A model generated the notes under the pieces. The model was given only the letters and a program-made list of their open reading frames with translations, had not been told where the DNA came from and searched no databases. Below, one piece after another: positions 5,536-11,279 of a DNA stretch of 11,279 nt. Both the position numbers and the translations under genes were made by a program. Position 1 is the stretch's first letter. Each line of letters opens with the position of its first letter. Source of the DNA: an uncultured Verrucomicrobiota bacterium (GTDB lineage Bacteria; Verrucomicrobiota; Verrucomicrobiia; Limisphaerales; UBA9464); assembly GCA_903864375.1 (NCBI GenBank), contig CAIPFS010000335.1, forward strand, positions 1-11,279. The letters are read 5' to 3'.

Positions 5536-7533
5536 ATGGACCAACGCCGAAAATTTGTGCCGACAGCGTCGCCCGTTCGTCCCAAGCCGATGGTTCGGTC
5601 GAACCCGAAGCCTGCCGTCGGGGAGGAAATCCCGACGTCGGAACCGCCCGCGGTTCCACTGGAAGAAGTCTCTGAAACGAGGCGTGAACACCGATCCCGT
5701 CGACGCCACTGGCTGTCGCGCCGGGCTCAGACCAATTACCTCCTCCACCTCCTGGTCAATGACGGGCGTTTGCGGTGGTCCATTCTGGGTGTCGTTCTTC
5801 TGATGATGCTCTACGTCGGCTTTTTTGCCCGGATCTGGACCATTGCCCCGGAGGAGGTTCCGCAGCAACTCCGGCTGAGAACCACGGACCTCATTCAGGT
5901 CTGGTCATTAAAACGAACGGCGGCACGGGCGGCGGCGGCAGGCCGGAACGCCGATGCGGTTCACGCGTTTCAAGCCGCTGTCTCCATCAACCGGTACGAT
6001 TTGGAGGCAAACCGGGGAATGATCCGGGAGGTCACCCATTCGGCCCGGTTTCAACCCACCTGGGTGCTCATGTCTGCTTTTCAATTGGAAACCGTTCTGG
6101 CGATTTCCCACACGAACGCCCCGGATCTTCAACTGGCGGCGGCGTTCTATTCCCGATATGAACTGTACGATTGGGCCATCTCCAAATTCCGAGATGAATC
6201 CCTGGTGCAGACCCCGGAGGCGGCCCTTCTGGTGCTCAAGTTCTACTTTTCAGCAGGACAATGGGGGGGCGTGACCGCGTTCTGGGAACGCCACGCTTCC
6301 CTGCTCAAGCCGGTGCCGGAAGCCCAATGCGTCTACTGGGCGAGCCTCGCGATTTCCGGTGAGGCGGAACCGAATCAAAAGGCATTGAATTCCCTGCGGG
6401 AGGCCGCCTCGGATCCCGCGAATCCCGAACGGGTGACCGCTCTGCACCTGCTTCTGAAGGTGGAAGCCCAACATCTCGAACTGGGACGGGTGCGGCGGGC
6501 CATGGCCGTCCTCGAAGACCTTCATGCGGACCGCCTGGAAGACCAACTCTACCTGGCCCAGGCCCTCGATGGAGGCGGACTGGCCACAGAGGCCCGAAAG
6601 GTCGTTCAGGATGTCACCCGTCCACCCGAATCGGTGATTGCCGCGGAACTTCAGCTCAAGGTCTGGGGACAGCTGGGCCTCGACGGCCAGGTGGTGGAAT
6701 TCGTTCACAAGCGCCTGCCCGAGTTTAATTTCCACCATCGCCTTCTCCTGGCATCCACCCCTCTGTTGGTCAAAACAGGACGGTGGGATGAACTGCGAAG
6801 TCTGGCAGTCCTTCTCCGTCAACTCCCGCGGATCGGTGAATTGCTCGGGGCTTACGATGACTATCTGGATGGGCTTGCCGAATTGGGCATCGGCAACTCA
6901 ATCAGGGCGGACCAGCTGTTTCAGCGATTGATCAACCGTCCCGTCCGGTTCATTCCCGGGCTTCTTCAGGTTGCCACCGATCTGACGACCGCCGGTTTCA
7001 GTGTCACGGCGGCAAAGATGCTGGATGGGGCGAATGCGGACTTTGGGGATTCGATTGCGGCCTGGCAGCAGGTCCAGGTCGTGGCCGCCGCCGCTCACGA
7101 TCTGGCCCTGTTAGAGAAAGCAACAGGCCGGATGTATCAGCTCCGTCCCAACGACCCCGTCATGCGGAATAATTACGCGGCGGTCCTCCTGCTGATGCGG
7201 AATCGGGCCGATGAGGCCATTCGCATCACCCATTCGTTGATGGCCGAATATCCCCAACTCCTGGGACCGCGTGTCAATCATGTCATTGCCCTGGTCCAGT
7301 TGGGCCGGGTGGAGGAGGCCGAAAAATTAATCAACCAGGTGGATCCTAACTCGCTTCCGGGCAATGAGCGGACCGCCTGCTATTTTGCCTGGACGCTCTG
7401 TCAGGCCTTGCTGGGCAAAGCCGAAAAGGCCCGTCAGGGAAATCAATGGATCGATCGCGCCCGACTTTTCCCCGGACAAGTCGTCTGGCTGGAGGAAGTC
7501 CTGGCCAGACTCCCGCCCGAATCCCCCAAATAG
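5536..7533 (+). CDS. Large membrane-anchored TPR-like repeat protein
   Basis: This 665-aa protein has no named family that I recognise. Residues 1-65 are Pro/Arg-rich and probably disordered (VRPKPMVRSNPKPAVGEE, then HRSRRRHWLSRRAQ). Residues about 81-101 are one transmembrane helix (WSILGVVLLMMLYVGFFARIW), and the Arg-rich flank predicts that the N-terminus is cytoplasmic and the rest extracytoplasmic. From about 120 to the end the sequence is all-helical with Ala/Leu/Tyr spacing typical of degenerate TPR units: AAAGRNADAVHAFQAAVSIN, then the region of NNYAAVLLLMRNRADEAIRI and VNHVIALVQLGRVEEAEKLI. A bind-or-scaffold function is inferred from the fold only. The start is supported by GGAG at 5521-5524. 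It follows the kinase-MurQ gene by 123 bp, in which I see no convincing promoter or terminator. Confidence 0.8.
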   Translation: MDQRRKFVPTASPVRPKPMVRSNPKPAVGEEIPTSEPPAVPLEEVSETRREHRSRRRHWLSRRAQTNYLLHLLVNDGRLRWSILGVVLLMMLYVGFFARIWTIAPEEVPQQLRLRTTDLIQVWSLKRTAARAAAAGRNADAVHAFQAAVSINRYDLEANRGMIREVTHSARFQPTWVLMSAFQLETVLAISHTNAPDLQLAAAFYSRYELYDWAISKFRDESLVQTPEAALLVLKFYFSAGQWGGVTAFWERHASLLKPVPEAQCVYWASLAISGEAEPNQKALNSLREAASDPANPERVTALHLLLKVEAQHLELGRVRRAMAVLEDLHADRLEDQLYLAQALDGGGLATEARKVVQDVTRPPESVIAAELQLKVWGQLGLDGQVVEFVHKRLPEFNFHHRLLLASTPLLVKTGRWDELRSLAVLLRQLPRIGELLGAYDDYLDGLAELGIGNSIRADQLFQRLINRPVRFIPGLLQVATDLTTAGFSVTAAKMLDGANADFGDSIAAWQQVQVVAAAAHDLALLEKATGRMYQLRPNDPVMRNNYAAVLLLMRNRADEAIRITHSLMAEYPQLLGPRVNHVIALVQLGRVEEAEKLINQVDPNSLPGNERTACYFAWTLCQALLGKAEKARQGNQWIDRARLFPGQVVWLEEVLARLPPESPK

Positions 7534-7551
7534 GGGTCAAGGGAGCAGGGG

Positions 7552-7583
7552 TTCCAGCCATTCCGGATGGCTTCAGGCTGGAA
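7552..7583 (+). terminator. Hairpin between the TPR gene and the secreted hydrolase gene
   Basis: TTCCAGCC (7552-7559) pairs perfectly with GGCTGGAA (7576-7583) across a 16-nt loop. An alternative inner stem pairs AGCCAT (7556-7561) with ATGGCT. It lies 19 bp after the TPR gene stop. No real T-run follows, so it may be a weak terminator, a processing or stability element, or a leader structure for the next gene. The ATG at 7567 lies inside the loop, which helps argue against that upstream start. Confidence 0.35.
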
Positions 7584-7617
7584 TGCCCTATCTGTTTCGG
7601 AGCATCCTCTTCCCCGC

Positions 7618-9039
7618 ATGAAGCCCCTTTTCCGACCCTGGATCCTGGTCTGGATGCTGATGGCGTCCGCCCAGGCCGCAACTCTCCCGGCCCGGCCCGG
7701 TTCTCCGGCCACCGCTCTCGATCGTTACGTGGCCGCTCCCGATGCCTCCTTCCATTGGGAGGTCGTGAGCTCGACCCCATTCCCTGGTGGCAAGGTCCAT
7801 ACCATCAATCTCGTCTCCCAGCACTGGAAAACCACCAATGAAGTGGATCATCCGGAATGGCGGCACTGGCTCGTCGTGGTCGTTCCCGACACCGTGGATT
7901 CGGTGAGCGCGCTTTTGTTCATCACCGGCGGCTCCGTCGGCAAGGACGCTCCAAAGCCGACCCGCGAACTCGTGGAGGTCGCACGTGCCAGTCGATCCGT
8001 CGTGGCTGAGTTGCATCAGGTCCCGGCCCAGCCCCTGGTTCTGGGTGGCGACGGTCAACCGCGGTCAGAGGATGATTTCATTGCCTATACCTGGGATAAA
8101 TTTCTCCGAACCGGTGACGAAACCTGGCCCGCCCGGTTGCCCATGACCAAGGCTGCGGTCCGGGCCATGGATGCCGTGACCGCCTTCTGTGCAACCCCGG
8201 CCGGTGGCTCCAAAACCGTCGATTCCTTTGTCGTGGCCGGTGGATCCAAACGGGGTTGGACGACGTGGACCACCGCCGCCGTGGACCCCCGGGTGGTCGG
8301 CATCTGCCCGATTGTCATTGATGTCCTGAATTTCGGACGCTCGATGGAACATCACTATCAGGCTTACGGCGAGTTTGCCCCGTCGGTGGGCGATTATACC
8401 CGGCACCACATCATGGATTGGATGGGAACCTCGGAAATGGACGCCCTCTGTGCCATTGAGGATCCCTTCAGCTACCGCGCCCGGATGACCCTTCCCAAGC
8501 TCATCATGAATGCCTGCGGCGATCAGTACTTCCTTCCCGATTCCTCCCAGTTCTACTTTGACGAGTTGCCAGGGCCCAAATACCTCCGGTATGTCCCCAA
8601 TGCCGACCATTCCCTGGCAGGAAGTGATGCCTATCTGTCGGTGCTGGCCTGGCACGATGCCGTGATTCATCACCGGGCACTCCCGAAATTCACCTGGACG
8701 TATGATGCGTCTGCCAACCTGGTGGTGTCTGCCCAGGATATGCCCGCTCAAGTCCTGTTGTGGCAGGCCACAAATCCCAAGGCCCGCGATTTCCGCCTCG
8801 AGACGGTCGGGCCTATTTGGAAGTCGTCACCCGTCGAAGATACCGGCTCCGGTGTCCACGTTTACAAGGCGCCAGCTCCGCACCCCGCCGAGGGTTGGTC
8901 CGCCTACTTCATGGAATTGACCTTCACTCTCGGTGGACCTGTCCCGTTGAAATTGACCACTCCAGTCCGGGTGGTCCCCGACACCCTGCCGCATACAACG
9001 CCCAAGGGGACAGCACCCCGGGGTTATCTGCATCCGTGA
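7618..9039 (+). CDS. Secreted PhoPQ-activated pathogenicity-related-type protein (PqaA family, alpha/beta hydrolase)
   Basis: This 473-aa protein resembles the PhoPQ_related family (PqaA of Salmonella; substrate unknown). MKPLFRPWILVWMLMASAQA followed by ATLPAR is a good Sec signal peptide with cleavage after AQA, so the ATG at 7618 is preferred over the in-frame ATG at 7567, whose extension would bury the signal. No strong ribosome site is seen for either. Family-like blocks include WRHWLVVVVPD, LFITGGSVGK, EDDFIAYTWDKFL, VVAGGSKRGWTTW, HHIMDWMGTSEM and LIMNACGDQYFLPDSSQFY. A plausible hydrolase triad is S210 (GGSKRG), D302 (CGDQYF) and H331 (NADHSL). Residues from about 360 on are beta-rich and probably a C-terminal accessory domain. 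The protein should act in the periplasm or outside the cell. No phoP/phoQ genes are nearby, so the PhoPQ name should not be read as regulation here. Confidence 0.88.
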   Translation: MKPLFRPWILVWMLMASAQAATLPARPGSPATALDRYVAAPDASFHWEVVSSTPFPGGKVHTINLVSQHWKTTNEVDHPEWRHWLVVVVPDTVDSVSALLFITGGSVGKDAPKPTRELVEVARASRSVVAELHQVPAQPLVLGGDGQPRSEDDFIAYTWDKFLRTGDETWPARLPMTKAAVRAMDAVTAFCATPAGGSKTVDSFVVAGGSKRGWTTWTTAAVDPRVVGICPIVIDVLNFGRSMEHHYQAYGEFAPSVGDYTRHHIMDWMGTSEMDALCAIEDPFSYRARMTLPKLIMNACGDQYFLPDSSQFYFDELPGPKYLRYVPNADHSLAGSDAYLSVLAWHDAVIHHRALPKFTWTYDASANLVVSAQDMPAQVLLWQATNPKARDFRLETVGPIWKSSPVEDTGSGVHVYKAPAPHPAEGWSAYFMELTFTLGGPVPLKLTTPVRVVPDTLPHTTPKGTAPRGYLHP

Positions 9040-9061
9040 GGGCGTTGGGTTCATTCTGGTC

Positions 9062-9334
9062 ATGACTCCGGAGGAGTGTCCCAACTGCGGTGCCGATGTT
9101 CCTCCGCGGGCAAGGTCGTGCCCCGAATGTGGAGCCGATGAAACCACGGGATGGAACGAGGATGCGACCGCCCAGCGTCTGGGGATTCCAACGGAGGGTT
9201 TTGATTACGAAGCATTTGTTGAGGAGGAGTTTGGGAAGCCCCGGCGCACCGGTCTGGCCTGGTATTGGAAGGTCACCGGTGCGGTCCTTCTCCTCACGCT
9301 CCTCCTCGGATTTCTCCGGTGGGGATGGCGCTGA
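9062..9334 (+). CDS. Small zinc-ribbon protein with C-terminal membrane helix
   Basis: This 90-aa protein has two CxxC knuckles: C6-C9 (CPNCGAD) and C20-C23 (CPECGAD), 10 residues apart, the spacing of a small zinc ribbon. Residues about 25-62 are acidic and polar (GFDYEAFVEEEFGKP). Residues about 67-87 form one transmembrane helix (WYWKVTGAVLLLTLLLGFLRW) ending in GWR. The ribbon side is probably cytoplasmic, making it a tail-anchored protein. Function is unknown; such ribbons often mediate protein contacts, but nothing here identifies a partner. It starts 22 bp after the hydrolase stop, without a strong ribosome site, and 63 bp before pgi. An overlapping frame at 9090-9362 lacks these features and is rejected. 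Confidence 0.8.
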   Translation: MTPEECPNCGADVPPRARSCPECGADETTGWNEDATAQRLGIPTEGFDYEAFVEEEFGKPRRTGLAWYWKVTGAVLLLTLLLGFLRWGWR

Positions 9335-9358
9335 CTCGACGCTGACCGGCACCAAAAA

Positions 9359-9390
9359 TTGACTTTGCCTCGAGGCTCACCCGACTAAGG
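9359..9390 (+). promoter_or_regulatory. Possible promoter and ribosome site for pgi
   Basis: TTGACT (9359-9364) is a 5-of-6 match to a -35 box. An 18-nt spacer leads to GACTAA (9383-9388), which is a poor -10. AAGG at 9387-9390 sits 7 nt before the pgi ATG and is the likely ribosome site. If the weak -10 were real, the transcript would be nearly leaderless and AAGG could not serve as that site, so the two readings compete. Confidence 0.25.
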
Positions 9391-9397
9391 TCCGTTC

Positions 9398-10987
9398 ATG
9401 AGCAATCCCATCACCTCCTGGTCGCGGTTTCAAAAGTACTACACCGAGTTCCCTTCACTGGGGTTGGGAATCGATCTCAGCCGGGTGGATTTTCCGGAGA
9501 CCTACCTTGAAACAATGGCCGGGCCAATCCAGGCCGCCTTCACGGCCATGGACGCCCTGGAGAAAGGGGTGATTGCCAATCCGGATGAAAACCGGATGGT
9601 CGGTCACTACTGGTTGAGGAGCCCGGATCTGGCTCCCACCACGGAACTGGCCCAAGCCATCACCGGGACCCTCACCGATATCCAAAAATTCACCGCCGAG
9701 GTGCACGAAGGCAAACGGGTGGGGCAGGGGGGACCCTTCAAAAATGTGCTGGTCATCGGGATCGGAGGCTCGGCCCTCGGACCCCAATTTGTGGCCCGTG
9801 CCCTGGGACATCCCTCCACCGACCGTCTCCGTCCTTTTTTCTTTGATAACACCGATCCGGATGGGATGGACAAGGTCCTCGCGGAATTGGGAACTTCCCT
9901 GGGACAAACCCTCTGCCTGGTGATTTCCAAAAGCGGCGGCACACCGGAGACCCGCAATGGAATGCTGGAAGCACGGGCCGCCTACGAAAAGGCAGGATTG
10001 AAGTTTGGTGCTCATGCCGTCGCCGTCACCGGCGCGGGCAGCAAACTGGACCAATATGCCGTTGCGGACGGGTGGTTGTCCCGCTTTCCCATGTGGGATT
10101 GGGTGGGGGGACGCACCAGTGAGACCAGTGCCGTGGGACTTCTGCCCGCCGCGCTTCAAGGGCTGGACATTGTCAGCTTCCTCGCCGGCGCAGCCGCCTG
10201 CGATCAGGTCACCCGGAGCAGGGACGTCGCCCACAATCCCGCCGCTCAGCTGGCGCTGATGTGGTATTTTGTGGGGGAGGGTCGCGGTACCCGGGACATG
10301 GTCGTTCTGCCGTACAAGGACCGGCTCGAGTTGTTCTCCCGCTACCTCCAGCAACTGGTCATGGAATCCCTGGGCAAGGAACGCGACCTGGACGGGGTGG
10401 TGGTCCATCAGGGGCTCGCGGTCTACGGCAACAAGGGCTCCACCGATCAACATGCCTACGTTCAGCAACTGCGCGATGGCATCGCCAATTTCTTCGCGGT
10501 TTTCATCGAAGTCCAGACCGACCGCTCGGGCCACAGCCTGGAAGTGGAACCGGGCGTGACCAGCGGGGATTACCTGACTGGCTTCTTTCTCGGCACCCGC
10601 ACCGCGCTCCATGAAAATGGACGTCAGAGCATCACGCTCACCGTTCAGGATACCTCCGCTTTTTCCGTGGGTGCCCTGATTGCATTATTTGAACGGGCGG
10701 TTGGCCTCTATGCCCAATTGATCCACATCAACGCCTACCACCAGCCGGGGGTCGAGGCGGGCAAGAAAGCTGCGGCCACCGTTCTCGCGGTTCAAGCCGC
10801 TGCTGTGGCGCATCTGGCTGCCCATGCCGACCAGTCTTTTTCAGCGCCTGAACTCGCCGAAGCCATCGGTCAACCGGGGACGGCTGAGACGGTCTTCAAG
10901 GTCTTGAAACACCTCTCCGCCAATCAACGGCGCGTGCGCACGTCGGGCGGAACCGGGACTTCAGCCCGCTTCCAGAGCGTTCCTTAA
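9398..10987 (+). CDS. pgi: Glucose-6-phosphate isomerase with C-terminal helical extension
   Basis: Phosphoglucose isomerase interconverts glucose-6-phosphate and fructose-6-phosphate in cytoplasmic glycolysis and gluconeogenesis. The 529 aa contain both SIS subdomains: the first with VIGIGGSALGPQ (119 on) and the second sugar-phosphate loop ISKSGGTPET (176-185). GGRTSETSAVGLLPAAL is also typical. Catalytic candidates are E323 (VMESLGKE), H352 (KGSTDQHAY) and K456 (HQPGVEAGKKAA), corresponding to E. coli E355, H386 and K514. Beyond the core, residues about 478-529 (SFSAPELAEAIG, TVFKVLKHLSANQRRVRT) look like a small winged-helix-like add-on, which I recall from long cyanobacterial and plastid-type Pgi. 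AAGG at 9387-9390 supports the start. It belongs to the plus-strand run but is separated by 63 bp from its upstream neighbour and may have its own promoter. Confidence 0.96.
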   Translation: MSNPITSWSRFQKYYTEFPSLGLGIDLSRVDFPETYLETMAGPIQAAFTAMDALEKGVIANPDENRMVGHYWLRSPDLAPTTELAQAITGTLTDIQKFTAEVHEGKRVGQGGPFKNVLVIGIGGSALGPQFVARALGHPSTDRLRPFFFDNTDPDGMDKVLAELGTSLGQTLCLVISKSGGTPETRNGMLEARAAYEKAGLKFGAHAVAVTGAGSKLDQYAVADGWLSRFPMWDWVGGRTSETSAVGLLPAALQGLDIVSFLAGAAACDQVTRSRDVAHNPAAQLALMWYFVGEGRGTRDMVVLPYKDRLELFSRYLQQLVMESLGKERDLDGVVVHQGLAVYGNKGSTDQHAYVQQLRDGIANFFAVFIEVQTDRSGHSLEVEPGVTSGDYLTGFFLGTRTALHENGRQSITLTVQDTSAFSVGALIALFERAVGLYAQLIHINAYHQPGVEAGKKAAATVLAVQAAAVAHLAAHADQSFSAPELAEAIGQPGTAETVFKVLKHLSANQRRVRTSGGTGTSARFQSVP

Positions 10988-11101
10988 CCTGGAAACGATA
11001 AGGAAGGATATGGATGCATGAGACGGTAACAGTTTGAATGGGGCCAGCGGACTAGCCGATATCGATGGAAGGAATATCAGGCATCTTTTTTGTCTCACTG
11101 A

Positions 11102-11172
11102 TCTTCGCGACTTCGCGGCTTCGCGTGAGATATATGGCATTGGACGCACACGAAGACGCGAAGACACGAAGA
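11102..11172. repeat. Inverted pair of tandem 8-bp repeats (potential 26-bp stem)
   Basis: The left arm holds three octamers in a row: CTTCGCGA (11103-11110), CTTCGCGG (11111-11118) and CTTCGCGT (11119-11126). The right arm holds three in the opposite orientation: CACGAAGA (11149-11156), CGCGAAGA (11157-11164) and CACGAAGA (11165-11172). As whole arms, 11102-11127 and 11147-11172 are inverted copies with 22 of 26 matches around a 19-nt loop. From memory this resembles dispersed GCGAAGACGCGAAG-type intergenic repeats of Verrucomicrobiota and cyanobacteria; a genome search would settle copy number. Confidence 0.75.
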
Positions 11173-11205
11173 AGTGTGGCACGATGAAGGCCATGGACGT
11201 CCTAA

Positions 11206-11223
11206 GCGCACTTGCAGGTCCCC
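11206..11223 (+). repeat. Short sequence resembling the 35-bp repeat arm
   Basis: The 18 bases GCGCACTTGCAGGTCCCC match the reverse complement of the right repeat arm (550-584) at 16 of 18 positions, and the left arm at 15 of 18. Both loci are followed within about 10 bases by CATGCC. This may be the start of a diverged second copy of the 288-584 element that continues past the window, or coincidence helped by the near-palindromic core. Confidence 0.3.
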
Positions 11224-11279
11224 GGGTTGATTCATGCCATCTTTGCCTCGCTCCAGATGTCCGCATTTCGCCCAAGGAG

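Larger units (their letters stand above)
10988..11279. other. Non-coding 3' flank of pgi
   Basis: I find no convincing gene in these 292 bp. The minus-strand open frame across 10961-11275 overlaps the pgi 3' end and reads through the tandem repeats as Arg/Ser-rich sequence. The region holds an inverted pair of tandem octamers (11102-11172) and a short sequence related to the 35-bp repeat arms (11206-11223). A 7-bp stem (TTCCTTA at 10980-10986 with TAAGGAA at 10999-11005) straddles the pgi stop but lacks a T-run. Confidence 0.6.

Noticed and set aside
9455..10612. 385-codon open frame opposite pgi
   Set aside because: It lies wholly within pgi on the other strand and its translation shows no recognisable motif or anchor.
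10980..11005. Stem straddling the pgi stop as a terminator
   Set aside because: It is a 7-bp AT-rich stem with a 12-nt loop and no T-run, partly inside the coding sequence.
10961..11275. 104-codon minus-strand open frame at the window end
   Set aside because: It overlaps the pgi 3' end and translates the tandem octamers into Arg/Ser-rich sequence; no ribosome site or domain is visible.

Overview
The window is GC-rich bacterial DNA with dense coding, few strong Shine-Dalgarno sites and structured GC-rich intergenic repeats. The gene content fits a Verrucomicrobiota-like heterotroph: a peptidoglycan-sugar salvage enzyme, a PhoPQ-activated-type secreted hydrolase and short zinc-ribbon/membrane proteins. 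That assignment is inference from family memory; there is no rRNA or other decisive marker here. I see no phage, transposase, CRISPR or defence genes, and no tRNA.

Layout. Positions 2-211 hold the last 69 codons of argS (+). Positions 212-691 are non-coding and lie between the convergent argS and pepP; they contain a 276-bp unit bounded by 35-bp, nearly perfect inverted repeats and filled with small hairpins. Positions 3406 down to 692 carry a tight minus-strand trio: a membrane-anchored coiled-coil protein, a short anchored Ig-like protein and an M24B Xaa-Pro aminopeptidase. A 152-bp divergent region (3407-3558) separates this trio from a plus-strand run. That run comprises a sugar kinase fused to MurQ etherase (3559-5412), a large membrane-anchored TPR-like protein (5536-7533), a secreted PhoPQ-activated-type alpha/beta hydrolase (7618-9039), a 90-aa zinc-ribbon membrane protein (9062-9334) and glucose-6-phosphate isomerase with a C-terminal extension (9398-10987). 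The last 292 bp are non-coding and contain an inverted pair of tandem 8-mers.

How the genes may work together. The fusion probably converts N-acetylmuramate to its 6-phosphate and then to GlcNAc-6-phosphate plus D-lactate. After NagA/NagB steps, which are not in this window, the product would enter glycolysis as fructose-6-phosphate, the substrate of Pgi. Pgi and MurQ are both SIS-fold sugar-phosphate enzymes, but they are separated by three unrelated genes, so the link is metabolic rather than a proven operon. The aminopeptidase and the secreted hydrolase fit a polymer- and peptide-scavenging lifestyle.

The most notable observations are the kinase-MurQ fusion, with a shortened MurQ tail, and the two intergenic inverted-repeat structures.
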